Assembly: GCF_031877795.1 (NCBI RefSeq)
Contig: NC_133933.1
Location: 67,286,003-67,350,002, forward strand
Length of the DNA stretch: 64,000 bases
Reading direction: 5' to 3'
DNA from: Strix aluco
Taxonomy: Eukaryota > Chordata > Aves > Strigiformes > Strigidae
The notes beneath the pieces are model-generated. The model saw only the letters and a program-made list of their open reading frames with translations. It was not told the DNA's origin and did no database searches. Below are positions 49,307 through 63,900 of this stretch, piece by piece; the first letter of the stretch is position 1; each line of letters starts with the position of its first letter. The translations under genes were made by a program, and so were the position numbers.

Positions 49307-49438
49307 ATGGTACTGTGCTTCCTTGCACTAGTAATTATTTTGGTATGTTATGTTACTGCAGAGACTAGAGAAAGCCCCTGGTCTGTCCGAGTGACTGACC
49401 ATGTCCCGGAGGGGCACACACAACCACCGCATGTGTGA
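49307..49438 (+). other. Small open frame with hydrophobic leader-like start
   Basis: From ATG 49307 the frame reads MVLCFLALVIILVCYVTAET, then a hydrophilic tail, 43 codons in all, to TGA at 49436-49438. The start resembles a signal peptide with a possible cleavage after VTA. A longer frame opens at 49250. There is no evidence of conservation or splicing and it may be chance. Confidence 0.2.
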
Positions 49439-52400
49439 GCTGCTGACGGGGGGAGCCCACCCGGCACACACTGTAGCACCAGTAGCCTGATTTCAGTGAC
49501 ACCCATCTTCACCTCGCAGGTAGCCATGCAGGGATGAGCAGTCAGCAGTGCAGCAGCTCCTCTCAGTCTGTGCTAAAGGCTACACCCTTAGGGGAGCAGC
49601 AGCATCCCTCCAGCATCCCTGGACTCATGGCCCTACAAACAGCAGGGGAGAGATGAAGGCCCTGCGCTTTCCCCTTCAACAGCTTGCTGCAGGGACAGCT
49701 TCAGGCTCCATTCAGACCCTCCATCATGCCAGGAAGGCAAGGGCAGGGCAAGAAAGCCGCAGTCAGGGAGTACCAACAGGCCAGATTATAACAAGAGAGG
49801 CAAGACACAGAAAAATTCCAGTGTGGGAGTATGGCAATAAGAAAGAGATGGTAACAGCAGTGAGACTTCTCCCAGCAAGTCAGGCACTTCACCTGAGATT
49901 GTGTACTGCACTAGGCATGATGTCTAGAAATTAAATATTACAGTGCTGAATGTTTGCAATGTGTGAATCCTATTTGTCTCCCTACCCCATGAAGCCCTGG
50001 AAAGAGTGCAGATTTTTTTAGATAAAGGCTTACACAAGCCTTGTGCTGTCTCGCAACCCTCTGCAGGAAGCAGACAGGAGGAGGCTGGGTGTACCCAGAG
50101 GAGACAAACCTGCCCTCCCTGCTACTCTAAAGCAGACCACATAAGAGCATGTTGCAATTTGCAATATGGGTACATGCAAGTGTTAGCTTGCAAAAAATTA
50201 TCACTTTTGAATGCCTGAAAATGAGACCCTGCTTTGAAAGCTCTGTGAGCATTTCAAATGTGGCCATTGAATACAGTATTCCAAAGAAACCTGGGAAGGT
50301 GGAAAGCCTGGCTTTCCTCTTCAACTTCAGCATCTCCTCAGCAGGGGAAGTGCCAGGGACCCCCCTGCTGCCTGGACGGCTGTAGACCTTGGCCAGTGAC
50401 AGTGTGACAGGCCTCTGGCTTTGTGACACTCACCCCTTGTCCAAGTGAAGAAGTTTCAGTGGGTGACCTGTGAATTTAGAACCTGTCAAGGTTCCTCATA
50501 TAGCTAAGTCTTCACTCTGACTTTTTTTCAGTTTTTATTTATGTGACAAACTTAGGTCCTTATAGGTCCTCGACTCCCCCACTGTTACACTGACATTAAC
50601 AGTCCACAAAGCAGATGTGGAAGCTGAAAATCTGATTTCCCAAGGGTGAAACCTCTTATACTATGAGTACACATGCCAGTGACAGAAGATAACTGGTAGA
50701 AACTCAGACCCTCATGATGCTCACTGCTATTTAAACAATTTGGGTTTACACTATTAGTAAAACTGATGAAAACTTTTCCACAGTGCAAAACCAGCCCAGT
50801 AAGGAGGTGACTTGAGTGTAATACAGAAATAGTATCTATCACTGAAGGTTTCTTCAAGTGAGATTTGTCAGGTGATGGGCAAATGACAGTATACCTGCTG
50901 TTTGATGATAACAAAGCTCAGGGGACCATATAAAGGGTCCATAACAAAACACCAGGAGGCCAGGGTTACACATGATTAAGCCAATTTTTAAAAGAGAAAC
51001 CTCTATCTAAGGTACGCTCAGAGGGTTTTTTTACAGAGTTTTATGAACAAGCACACAGTCCAGGCAGCCAAGTAGCTGACTGGATACTTGATCACCTCTC
51101 AAGTAGGCAGGCTTGGCAGCCCCGTCAGTCTCCAGCTTTGGTCCTCTGTAAATTCCCCACTTTGCCATGTGATTTGCTGGAAGGAGGTGTTACCACAGCT
51201 GAAAACAAGTTTATGTCTGTTCTCAGTTCCTTTAAAGTCAGCCTGTTGCTCGGACCTCTTGTATTATTGCTGCTTGTCAGTACCTCACAGTTAGAAAGGA
51301 GGAAGTAGAAAATATCAAAATTATGAGCTTTCCATGAGATTGTGAATGTGAGGTGTAAGTCAGCTCAAACTGTCATGCTCAGTACCTTTATTGTTATTTG
51401 AGAAAACATCACAGCATCAGTCAAGCAGAAAACTCCTCAGGTATTTTCTTATGTTTTAGCATGGTCCCAACAGTATAATTCAAAGGGACTATGATTTCTC
51501 TGTAGGCAGATGGCACGACGACATACAAAGCATTGTAATGATCAGTGTGGGGTATCACTAAAATATGAATTAAAGCTCCTGGACAATAAAGTCTAGAATT
51601 TTATAGAGATGAACTACATAATGGACACATGCTTTCACTGTGGGCTCATCAAAATTACCAGAAATGAAGATTATGCTTAGGTGATGGGTACTTTTGGGGC
51701 TGATCTGATTATGCGTCACCCATCTAGCTTTGTCTACATCTAGCTGTTTTCTCTTCTGGGAAGCTCTGTCAAGCTGAGTCCTCTGGCATAGGTTTTCAAG
51801 TGTTGAAACACATCCTATAAGGTAAGTTCAAATCAAACGGAGTTGAAGTTGTACCACTGAACAGCCTCTTTCAGACCAAACATCACACAGGAGACTAGCA
51901 GTTTCATTTAAGACCAACATTTCATTCCAATTTTAATAGGACTCCACTGAAAACATACATCTGGGGCAGAATGCAGTTACCTAAATCAGAGCAGCAAGTG
52001 CATTTTAGGTGCTGAGGGTACCCTGCCTGGCCTCCAGCTGTCACTGCAAAAGAGACTTCACGTCTCCCTATAACATGTATCGTATTTACCTGTACCTGGA
52101 CATTCAAGTGCATGGTAACCAGAGTATCTAATATAATCAGATAGCAGAGTGCAGCATATTAATACCTCTGTCCTCTTAGGTGGTGATGTATTTTTCTCTT
52201 GCAAGTTCTTGGCTGAGGTACAGAAAATTGCACACTTGAAGCACACATCCTCGTTCAAATTAAACTAAAGACTGCAGTCAACACTGCAGTCAAAGTTAGT
52301 GCAGGTTCTGCATCAGTTTAGGTGTCCACTCTTATGCTGACTTCAAACTAACTAGTTGGGATGCCGTTAGCAGGGTAGCCATGAAAATGCCCCAAAAAGC

Positions 52401-53430
52401 TAACCACCTGAGTATTGCAGCCCATACAGATCTCCATATTCCCATAGGCACATTGTTATTGGTATCTCAGATACCTTCGGTAGATACCTTGGATCTAGAT
52501 GCCACCATGGGCTAGCATAGCTGTGGTCAAAGTGAGTGCATAGGTCATGCGGTGTGGAGTAAGCCACTGCACTGAGGATGTACACATGTCCCTGTCTATG
52601 TTCTTGAGGCTTGTGTACGTTATACTGCTGTCCCACTGCGGCTGCAGTGCCACCCGACCTCACAGACAACCCATTCTCATGACTCCAGTCTGGGAAATCT
52701 TTCCCCTTCCCCACACAAACCATCCCTGCTATGTACAGAGATTTTTGCTTAGTTGAAGCAGCCATGGTAGGCCAGTGCAGAAGCCAGGATACCAGACTTA
52801 AAATGTTAATGATCTATCCATTATGCTAAATCCTGTGCAGCAGCACTAATTCTTCCTATTCAATCATCCTTTTCCCAAGAGCTCGGGACAATACGAGAGG
52901 CATGGAAGGCTAGCTGATTTATTGCTTTCATGCAAAAGGTCAGACTAAGGAAGACCAGGCACTGGAGTCTCTAGCCCATAAACTTAGTATCTGAGAAGCC
53001 ATTGGTTAGCCTGTCTTCAAAATATACTAGGACATGGAGAAGTTACTATAAAAATAACACTTGGAGACTGTCAGTAACTTGTACTTCACTTACCTGTTTT
53101 TTCCCCAAAGCAAATGAGAAAATAGGTTTTATTACCTTCCAGCATCACATAATCACTCTGAAATGAAAGCTAAGACTTTCTGATTTACTATATCATCTAC
53201 ACATAAATTACATCTTCATGAGGGGGAAACTGATGAAAGTTATCACAGAAGATAACTCTACAGTAAGACCATAGCCAAGATTTCTGTTATTGAGTCAGAA
53301 TACTCAGTATGAACAGAAATAAGTAGTAAATATTTTTCCTTTGAAATAAAGAGGCATCTCTCACTTTTCAGCTCAAAACTAGAATTTAGGACTATTGGGA
53401 ATACATACATCAGTATACACACACCAGTAC
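49439..53430. other. Intergenic sequence, no feature recognised
   Basis: No recognised gene. Two moderately G+C-rich patches (about 49390-49760 and 50080-50400) hold open frames without recognisable domains. Confidence 0.45.
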
Positions 53431-53530
53431 GAAAATGTGCTTATATATGGTATATTTATCTGTATATATAAAAACATATATGTGTGTAATGTAGATATGT
53501 ATTTATTATATATAGGCATATATATTCTCT
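53431..53530. repeat. TA-rich low-complexity tract
   Basis: Irregular TATATA and TATATG runs over about 100 bases. Low complexity, no function seen. Confidence 0.75.
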
Positions 53531-56500
53531 ACAAGCTGAGAGACACAAAAGACCCTAAGCCACCACTTCTGAGCTTCTCTCTGTAGGAGAGTTACCTTCT
53601 GACAGCAAGATAAATGAAGTGGCAGCTGTGTTCATTCTCTAGCGCTCATGCTTGTTTAGTACTCTGATTAATGATGAGTGCTTTACTTAGTCTAATTTAT
53701 CTCTTGCAAGCCTTTATATGCTGTTCAGAACCCAATGTAAAGTTTATGTGCAGATGCATCCACACAATAAAACGATTCCATATTGAAAATGACTTTAGTT
53801 TAATTCCAAAGTGAGTCCCCAAGGACCTCATTGCCAGGGTTGCAGTATCTTAGTCTGCCTTACTTTAGACTTGCATTAGGGGTTCGCTGGCTGTGCACAA
53901 GAGTTACAACATTACAGTAAAAAGGTGTGGCAGATATTGTGAGAAAACCGTGACATCAGGTAGTTCATTTGGACATTTCAGAAACAGAGGGAAAGAAGTA
54001 AGGGTGCCGATAGAGAAAAAACCCTGTTTATACTAGAAGCCCATCCTGAGAAGACATAGGTATCTAAGCAAGGTAAGAGACTCTAACCTTTACTCTAAGA
54101 CTCCTTCTGGCTGAGAAAGAGATTCCATCCCAGAAAAAAGTACATGCAGAGGAAATGTCATGGCATGAGTCTTCTAAAGAAAAAGCAAATGATGGAGTCC
54201 TGCTGTGTCCTTACAAAAGATTTTTAACTACATTTCCACTTTCAGCTGAATAAATATTTATAGGATGAAAGTAATTGATAAAACAGCATAATAGAGGATC
54301 ATCAGGAGGAGTTTCAACACTTCTTCATGGACTGGTTTATTGCAAACCTTTGCACTGAGAAAAAGCCATGTGAGCGAACTCCACGTGAACTGAGCACCAA
54401 ACAGCTGCAGAACCTTAGAAATAGCCTGTGGTGACTGAGTGGGTAACAGGAAGAAACCACTTAGTTATAAAGTCAAATGCACACGGTTAGTCAGATGTGA
54501 ACACAACAACATTTGCTGTCCAGCAGAAACCAGGAATAACACTCAAATTGGCGTGTAAGCTCTTAGAGAGCAGGAGGCTTATTAGTCACAAACTGAAGGA
54601 TCCTCTGTGTGGAAAGGCAAAAATGAAAGGATAGTTCTTCACATCGTAACAGCAAAGAAGAGAAGCTAGCTTAGACCACAAATCCATTCTCTACATTTAG
54701 GTAATTCTTGATTTTTGGTGAGATGAATGTTGCCATCTGTTTGGCAGGACACTACTGAAGCCTGCAGAGGACTTGCACACCCTCATCAACTCACTAACTG
54801 GACATTAATTTTGAGACTAACCTAACTCAGAGTTGCAACTTCAACTCTGACTGTATATTTACTCTTTACTTAGCATTTCATTTTAAATGTAAGCTGATGT
54901 CTTTTGCATGCAACTTCCCCAAATAATACTGCTCTAGGTAATGAATACAGATATTCTTCTATTCATTTTTTTAATTAGAGGTGGTATAGTAAGCAAACAC
55001 AAATATAATTTATCTTTAAACTCTTTGACATTTTTGTAGCAAACATAAATTTAGCACTTTTTTTTTTAAAGCTACAATGCTCTAATGTGGTTTATATGAT
55101 ATTGATGTTGGTAAATGTAATGCAGAAGTTGCAGTTTCCTGCAGAGAGTGAATTGTTGACATTTTAAAAACCAGACTTAATAGAATTTACAATGACTCAA
55201 GTATTCATGTTATCAAGCATTTGTGTGGTCATATCGATTTCTTTACCATTGCATGGAAATCAAGTAGCAATAATGCTTGTTTCCTTCAGAAGTTAAGTCT
55301 GAGCTACAGCTAATGCTTTCAGAATTATACTTCATATAGCTTCTTCATATGCTATTTGTACCTTTTTTCAATTTCCTACAGCAACAAAATACTTGTAAAA
55401 ACTTGATTTCAAGGGTTAATAGTCTGATACTGAAGTTAAGCAGAAAAGATAAAATCAACAGAAACTTTATTCAGAAGCGATGAGATTTCCTCATTTTCTG
55501 AACAACTATAATGGAAGCAAAATTTCTGTTTAGGTTATTGCTGGTACTACTACTATAAATGCAAACTCATCCTCTAGCCTCTGAAAAACAAGGCTGCAAT
55601 TTATATTTCTAATCAATAGCCTCCTTAAACTCTTGTAGTGTTAAACTTCTCCATATGCATACAATCGCTATGTTGCTGCTGCTGTGAGCATTAAAATCAC
55701 ATTCCCCTTCCATGGGTTTCAAGGGACTTGCATGCATCATAGTAACAATTACTGCATGCAGGGGCAGTAGAATACAGACTATTTATTAATCTATTAATTT
55801 ATTCTTATTCCCTTGTTTGTCCACAGTAAGATGCCTATGATCGTTGCCAATATCTTTGTAAATTAGCAGCTGTCTTCAAGAACTAGCGTGACGTATCCTG
55901 TTCCTAAGAAACATGGTCGTGGGTGTGACTGTCCTGAGACACCCAGCTGCAGGCTTCATGAGGGATTTCACCAAATAAAAGACAGCAAATCACCTCCTCA
56001 AACTGGGTCCAAAGCATTACCGAAATATTGGAGGCAAAGTCTCACTGCAGTCAGGGAGTTTAATGGTAAAGAAAATAATTGTGAAAGAAAAATCCAAGGA
56101 GTTCATTAAAACTCTAAGCCAATTAGCACCCATCCAGTTCCTTTAAATGCCCTGCCCTACCCTCCTATTACCTCCAGACGCAGCAAATGCAGGCTGGACT
56201 TAACACAGTAATCTCAGAAAGTCTACAGGAGAGGTAGCCATCAGGGTACTTGACTTCATACCGTACTTGGCAGAAACCAGTACAAACCACATTCCTACCT
56301 ATTCTTTTACATTCTCCAGATGATGCTGAGACACTTCAGAGTCTCCCCGGTTCCTTTTTGCTGCAGCAATGAAGGAAACCCTCCTCCTGGTAATCCTGTT
56401 CCAGACAAGGACCATACTCCAACATCCTTTTTAATCTTTCCTTTTTACTGCTGTCCTCATGAATGACCTACCCCAATTTCCTTTGCACATGTTCATTAGT

Positions 56501-56780
56501 ACTTAATTCCAACAGCATCTGTCCATGGGCCAGACAGATCTCCCACCTGGCAACCAAGGAGCAGTGTAGATTCAGGAAAACAAGTCAGCCTGACTTGTAC
56601 AGGATGACGAGACGTTTGAAGCTGTCCAATTCTATCCCTGACTTTGCTGGCAGGCGATGCCCAAGCACATGTTTCTTACCCAAGACTATTGGGAATGTGT
56701 GCTCAGGAGGAGCCCAGGCAGCAAAGCATGTTCAAACCATGCCAAACCTGGGAGGCTGGACCATGCCAAGGCAGGAGGTT
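53531..56780. other. Intergenic AT-rich sequence, no feature recognised
   Basis: Very AT-rich in 54.8-55.4 kb. No coding exon, RNA gene or named repeat recognised. Confidence 0.45.
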
Positions 56781-56790
56781 TGATTACATG

Positions 56791-56875
56791 GTTTAGTGGT
56801 GGACTTGGTAGTGTTAGGTTGGACTCAATGATCGTAAGGGTCTTTTCCAACCTAAATGATTCTATGATTCTATGA
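56791..56875 (+). mobile_element. CR1 LINE 3' tail
   Basis: A sense-oriented 3' end of only about 85 bp: GTTAGGTTGGACTCAATGAT, then GGGTCTTTTCCAACCTAAAT and two ATTCTATG octamers at the terminus. The DNA just upstream does not resemble CR1, so the copy is extremely 5'-truncated, or the upstream part is a subfamily I do not know. Confidence 0.9.
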
Positions 56876-59800
56876 TAAACCAACATTTTGGATTCTGTGA
56901 CACTCTGTGCTGAGTTCAATTAAACATGGAAATGGTGGCAATAACCACTTGATCCTGGAAGGACCTTATCCACTTAAAACATGGGGTACTTAAATTCCTT
57001 TACTCAGGAAGGAATGTCTGTGCAGGTGCCAAAGGCTCTCAGCAGGACATGTATGTTTCAGTGGTCAATGTTTTATTGACCATTATCCTGGAGGGTCTGG
57101 CCTCACTGTACCTGCAGAGTAGAGATGCATGGCTCACCCCTAACCCTGAGAGAGGCCAGACTCATGGTGCAGAGGTACTCAGCACCCACGGCAAACCCAT
57201 CAGCCCACCTCCTAGAGCCCTCTCCAGCTGCTGTGAACCTCAGTTTGGGTATTCACCATGCTGCCACTCACTCAGAGGGGATGGAGAGGGAAGTCCACCC
57301 TCCTGAACTTCTTGCTGTGGTATGGCAGCCCTCAGCATTGCAGTGCCAAAGGCCTCTGCCTCTACTGAGTCTCAGGAACCCTCAAACTTTTACCACAAAC
57401 CAGCAAACCATACTGACTCAAGTAAGGTGCTGTGCAGTAGCCAGCTATAGCACCTCCTCTATCAAACAGCATCCAGCTACCCTCGAACGCCAACAACCAC
57501 ATTTCAGGTGTGTGCCGCAGCTCAAAGCAGCTGATGGGAAGTACCATGTCATATCAGCCATGTGTGCTCCTGTTCCACTTAGAAGCACTTTTTCCCATTA
57601 TTAGGACAAAAGCCTGGCTTCGGGCATCTCTCCTTCCTTAACAAAACTCTGCTACAGTGACACCGCTCCCTCTTACATACTTGCCATCTCTTTCAGGAGT
57701 TCAATACAAGAGAAGCCATACATTATTTATATGGAACTAAGCCTTTTCCATTCATCTGAATGACTGTTTCAACCATCTCTTATGATTTATTAAGCATTTG
57801 CAATGTTTTTCTTTTTCTTTGTTATATTATAACACATCAGTATCACTTTGAAAGGGATAGTTTCCACTCAGTTTCCAAGGGGATGTAACAGCAATACAAC
57901 ATCTGTGTTGACTGTGTTATGGCAAAACGTTTAAGTGTGGTTTCTTTATTCATGGTTTCTTGATCCAGACAAGGATGGATGGATCCAGACAAGGATGTTT
58001 GCACACATAATTTCTAGATGGCAGTACTGCCTGGGCTAATCAAGCCAAGTTAGGCCACAGTCTGAAAGGTGATCCCCACAGCAAGCACACTTTAAGTATA
58101 TAATTCTGGATGTGCCATGCCTACCTGTGTGATGGCCGTTCAGTCTACATGTCTGCAGTGAACGCTGCCCCGTGTGTGGTGGCTCCACTCTTATTGCACA
58201 TGTGATGAAGAGCCCTGACAGTGTAAATTACCCAGATTCTGGTTTCTCCGATTCTTCAGACATGACTGACTCTGGGCACTTAGGTTAATAATTATGCATG
58301 GCTTTCTAGCTGCCTGAGCAAGGGCACCTAATCACAACAAGATCTTCCAAAGTGAATTGGAGGGCTCTGTTTAGGAAGACACCTAAAATAGGTGTCATTG
58401 TCAAAACACAAACACCTGAACAGGCGACTGAAAGCAGTTTTTTTAAAGCTCAGGCATGTTAGCCATCCAAATATGGTGGGCCCCCAAACAACCAGCCTTA
58501 AAAAGCCTGCAGCTGCTCAAAAATCAGTTGTGAACATAGAGTAAGCCCACAAATATAGATGTCTGACCTAAGCCCAGCTGAGATTGCATCATTCTTCTAC
58601 TTCTCAGGCCAGGAATGATACATATAGCAGCAGGGGACATAGCTGAGACACCTGTCTGCTGTTTCTAGGCCAGGTGCCATAGTATGAAGGTCAGGTTGTA
58701 CGCTGGGGACCCAGTCAGGAATAAGTTTCCCTCCTGTTTCAGGTGTTTCCTAGACTCATTTCTGTTCTATGGGACTGTATCTCAAGGTTTTAAATGCTTC
58801 TGATAAACAAGTTATAAAGTCTAGTTTGCAGGACAGGCACATTTTTTAGCGTATCATGATCCTGGTTTTCTGAAGGTTCATTACAGACCTCCCAGGAGTC
58901 TTGCTAGATCCTTTTTACTTTGCACAGCAGGATTTTTCTTGCTATGTCTCACCGTATTGCTTAATTATCCAATAAATTAATAAAGAGAAGGGGATGAAAG
59001 AAATAAAATGGCTTGATCAGCTCAGTGAGACCTAGGCATACAAATGACTTACTGAATCATTATTTTCCTCTACTAACCCCTCCCCAAGAGACAGCAGAGT
59101 GACAGGCAATTCATGCTCAATCCATTTGGGCTGCTTTTGATCCCACTTAATCCTTGGGTGCCACCTTCTGATATCCTGCGGGTTGTTTTCTGAGGACAGG
59201 ATAAATTAAGTCTCTTCAGGAAGGATGTCAGTTGTTTTCCTCTTGAGGAGGCATTAAATGATTTCCACCAGCAGAGTATCTTAACTTGGAGGCACACTTC
59301 ATATTGTACAGTGTTGGGCTCAAACATTTCTCAGAGCTCTTTGTGCTTCAGTGAGTGTCCTGGGTCAAGCTCGGTTAGGGGTAGTGCAGTTATGATTATT
59401 ACTTCTCTGTCTAGGTTCGATTTTTTCACCTCAGTGAACTCACCTTGGATTTGGTTTTACAAAATGGGAGATGTGATCTTGGCTGTGGTCAGTGCTTGAG
59501 CCTGCTGTATGGACTATGCAAATCAGGATTTTTAAATACACTGTTCAAAATAGCTCTGCAGCTGTGACTTTGAAGGGTGGAAGAACGATTTTCACTTCCC
59601 TTATTGCAATGGTTTAGCTTTACGAGGTTTGGTAATATCAGTAGATGGAGTCAAATCAAGACCACATGCCATATCCTCCTACATACACCTGATGTAAGAC
59701 GATGGTGAATCATAATTAGTCGTCTTAGTTGAATTAGAGACAGGAAACAACTCTAGTAAATGTATTAAAAAGTGTGATCACTGGAAGGCTTGCCATGCTC

Positions 59801-60941
59801 TCCTGGTCTGTTAGTCCTTACAATAAGCAGTTTATTTTTATAGGGATTACAGACAGCACGGTAGGTTCAGTAGTCGGACGCATTTTGCCAGGAGACCTTT
59901 TACTTTGGGATTTCCTTGTTGATAAAATCCAGAACAGAGTGTATGTATAGCTATCTCCGCACTGACCTGAAACAGTCAAGACAGCCTCCTGAGGAAGACT
60001 TGATTCAGTTCAGCCATGACATGGGGGAGATGGGGATCAGCTGCAGGTGGGACCATCTCATCTGACACAGACAGCACTGCCGCTCTGGCTGCTGTGGAAA
60101 GTGATGGGTGTGGACAAGGAGGTCTATCTCCATTTCCACCCTTTTCACTGAAGGGAGCCTATATGCAAAGCATCCACATGCATGCTGGATCTTGGTCAAG
60201 TCTGCATTTATTAGCAACAGCTTGTAAGAGGCAAGAAGCAAAGCATTTGCAAAAGATCCACAGTTTAAAGATCCACAAGGTATAGAATATCTACTAATCT
60301 AATTCTCCTGAGCTTGTGCTTTAGGGAATGCTCTGTAAAGGTGTATTTCTAATTACAGCTCTGTATAAGAATGATTTTTGACTGATGCTGGTTTGTTTGA
60401 CTTGTGAGTTTAAGACTTGGTTTGTTCAATCTACAAAGAGAAAAGGAAGACGCAGCAAGCAATTTTTAAGGTGTTTCAGTTCACTGTGAGCAATAGCAGG
60501 ACTTTCTGAGACGTTTACTTTTCCAAAGTTCTGGAGAAGAACACTGTTTAAAAGAGATCTGTTGACCTCTTACCCACGTTCCTAGTGAAATACAAACATC
60601 TGATCCTTTTCTTTCAGCTTGTGACTGAAAGTAATGGTGCTATTTTGCATACCTTGGAAATCATGAACTTTTATATAAACTTTTATAGTAAATGACAAAT
60701 ATCTTAGGAAACAAGATGATGAAGAATCTCTTTCACAAGAGGTACTTTATGGAGGAAGATGAATAACCATTGTTACACTGAAACTAGTAGCATGTGGAAT
60801 AACCTATAAACTGTGTCTGAAAGAGCATGAGTCATCGCTCAAAACTCTCTTCAGTAACACTCAGAACAATTTTATTTTGCCCTCCTCAGCTTTCTCTTTG
60901 AAAGCTCTGACAGATTCACGTATCAAGGAAGGAAAAAATGC
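56876..60941. other. Intergenic sequence, no gene recognised
   Basis: Contains a 159-codon plus-strand frame (57125-57604) in a Cys/Pro/Ser-rich, G+C-richer patch, judged a chance frame. A small 20-base-period duplication is listed separately. No other structure recognised. Confidence 0.45.
57962..57997. repeat. Two-copy tandem duplication, period 20 bp
   Basis: GATCCAGACAAGGATG occurs twice (57962-57977 and 57982-57997) separated by GATG. Confidence 0.9.
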
Positions 60942-60974
60942 TATTTATTGTATTTATTTATGTATTTATTTATT
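60942..60974. repeat. TATT tetranucleotide-like low-complexity repeat
   Basis: Imperfect TATTTATT units, including several overlapping ATTTA pentamers. Too short to suggest more than a simple repeat. Confidence 0.75.
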
Positions 60975-63900
60975 CTTGTCTAAGTATACATTTCTTTTAT
61001 TTCCAAAATGTGACTGAATTTCATAATCAGAAAGAAAGAAGCACAAATGAATGAGTTCTGCTTGTATTTTCCTTTGGATACTTTCTTGTTACAATTTTTT
61101 AAATAACAGCATGGAGGGTAGCAAAGCTAGCAGTTGGGCAGTCTTCCCATTGATGTGGACAGTATGTGCTTATTTAGAAGATGGATGTCTTGTATGGACC
61201 TGAATGGCAATACCGTTGTCTCTGGCAAAACCTAGTAGCCTGCGCCTGAATTTTAACCGGGCTGGCAGAATAAAGATTCAACAGCACAGAACTGACAAGT
61301 ATGCAAAGGAGGTTGCAAACATGAAAGGCATAAAACTGTACGTTATCTAAACAAAAGTGTCCCAAGCTAAACCTAAATCAATCAGTTAAACCGAAAAAAC
61401 TCTTACTTATGACTGCAAGGTGGCTGGCATTCAAGATACACAAGTCACACAGGTCTGTTCCTGTAGTGAGCACAAAGTACAGAAAGCACCTTTCTCAGTT
61501 CTACATCTGGATTTCAAAACACAATTCTGATAGCATCTTTTAATATTTTCAGGCACTTTTTATTTAAGTTCCACTGAAAAATACTAAGCTGCTACTGTCT
61601 TATTGAATTAATGTAAAGGCAAAAATTTACTGAAATATTTTCTGGATAACAGTGTAAGTTTGTCTTTTCCATGTATAATTTAAAAATTGGGCGCTTTGTG
61701 TGTTTAATTACAACCATTTCAATATTTGCATAGAAAGATCAGTTTTGCAAAGCTGTATTGGATCACAGCCACATCTCTAAACTTTCCAGTTCCCTCCCAA
61801 TGTTCACGTTGTGGTTTATGAATACATTCGGCAATGTCTGATGCTATCTGCATTGAAAGGAGGCTTTTATTTACACTCCTGAGTTAAACTATTTACAGGG
61901 TAAAGCGTAGGCTGTCATTTTCTGAGGCAATCATTATGTTTATTGGTGGGAGTAAAAGTACTAGAAAAGTTTTTTTCTTCACTGGTAACAGGCACAGATT
62001 CAGGGGGGATGCATCAGCAGCCTGATGTTCTAAACTAAAATCAAATTCTGTTTTGCCGGAACAGGTTTTTAATTGCTTGTGGACAATAAACATGATCTGT
62101 AGTAGTACCTATGCAGTCCACCTACCTCACTTTTCATCCATTAACACACCCAATAATAGTCACCACCCAAGTGTAGTCAATATATCACCATCATCTGACA
62201 TAAACACAAGGCCAGACACTGCATGCCTCGCTCAGGCAAATTTCCAGTGCAAGTCAACAGCAATTTAGATTGAAAAAGGAGCATAGGATTACAGATAGTG
62301 TTAAAGCCAAAAGCTGTGTGTATTCATGTATACATGCATACATGTGCACTGTTCCATAAAATAAACATATTTCTTAGAAACATGAGCAGTACTCAGAATG
62401 AGAGGGAGATTGCTGAAAAGCAGAACTATGACTTGATTTCAACTGCATCTCTTGCGATCAGCAAAAGGGAGAAAAAAAAAAAAAAAGAGACCCTTGCAGT
62501 CCCAGGCTGATGCATTCAAGCTGGTTAACACTCTCAACCCTGCCACGCTCAGCATCTCCTCTCTCCTGCTAGGCTTCTGGGGCTGAGGAGGTCAGGTGAA
62601 GAAGCAAAGAAGCACCCCAAGCCTGCCAGCAAGTTCCTAGGAGAAGCAAGCTGCTCATTAACACCTGTCACACAGCATTTTATGAGGAAAGATTATCACT
62701 TCTTTCCCAGGCTTGTTTGACAAAAGCAAGAGATAATCCCATCACCATCTGATAGCCCCAACAGCTAAAAAAGAGTATAAACCAACATATGGAGGGTTGG
62801 ATTTTTTTTCAGAATTAACTGGTACATAATCCTAAATAGTCTTCTGACTTCTTTCATTGTATAAATAACTTCAGTTCTTGAACTATTCTTTTATAACAAA
62901 GAAAAAATTATCAACCAATTCAGTATTTTAGTCACTTTGGATAGCAGTTGAATTCTCCTCTTAACCACAATCGATCTGGAGTAAATCTACAGAAGTTAAG
63001 GGCTAATGCAAATTTGCTGTGATGTAAATGAAAGAGACCCTGTCCTGCTAAAATTAGATTCTTCCATCATTGATTTGTTACATATATCTTTTATTTGGGG
63101 GAAAAAAAAAAAAAGATTTGGAGAAGAAAAAGACCAAACTAAAATGGAAACAAAGCTCTACTGTCATGGGTGGTAGAGGCAGACAGGTGATAGCAAAGCG
63201 TATGGGCAGTGCCAAACTCCGGCAGGAAGCAAAGATATACAAATGGTGTTACTTTTTTTCTTCACAAACAAAAAAAAAAAATGGAAAAGGAGACACTGAA
63301 ATTGAGGGGCTAGTTTCACTCTTCGTAACACTGATGGACTTTAACCACTTGTGACAAGGTCTCCAGTCTAGAAGCCAGGCTGAAGTCTTCCTCAGGCTTT
63401 AAGTCAAGTCAGCAAGGACATTTCCAAGAACAAGGGTAGGGGAATAAAAAACCACTAGAAGGCCTCCTCCCCCCACTTCTGCTTGAAATCCCAACAATGT
63501 TTATCCACAAGAGTTGAAGAAGTTTCAGCTGAGTGTAGAAAAATTTCCAGTTAGAGAAAGCAGTGTGATCTTTCATCAAAGTACCTTTTCGGTCTCTGTG
63601 AAAAATCTGGCCTAAATTCATTGACAGGAGAGACATTGAGTACCTGAACTCGCTATAGGTCCTCTCATCACTGCATGTATATTTAAGACCATGAACAAGC
63701 AGGATTACTTGCCTTGTGACCACATTTGAACCTTGAGAAGCTATGTTTTGTCTGTGGAGCCAGAAGTGAGGCTAGAAACCTCATTTTCTCACCACACCCG
63801 CAGAGTGGGCATGTATCTGGACAAGGGCATCAAGCACCCCATTTCTAATGCAGATGGCACAACGGGTAAACCTGCAGGAGCTGCAGGGAGGAGACATGGA

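Noticed and set aside
49548..49934. 128-codon plus-strand frame
   Set aside because: No recognisable domain, low-complexity Ala/Gln-rich start and no splice or poly(A) context.
53431..53530. Possible replication or matrix-attachment element in TA-rich tract
   Set aside because: TA richness alone does not support such a call.
57125..57604. 159-codon plus-strand frame
   Set aside because: Composition is typical of random translation in a G+C-richer patch, with no domain, no clear splice sites and no recognisable relative.
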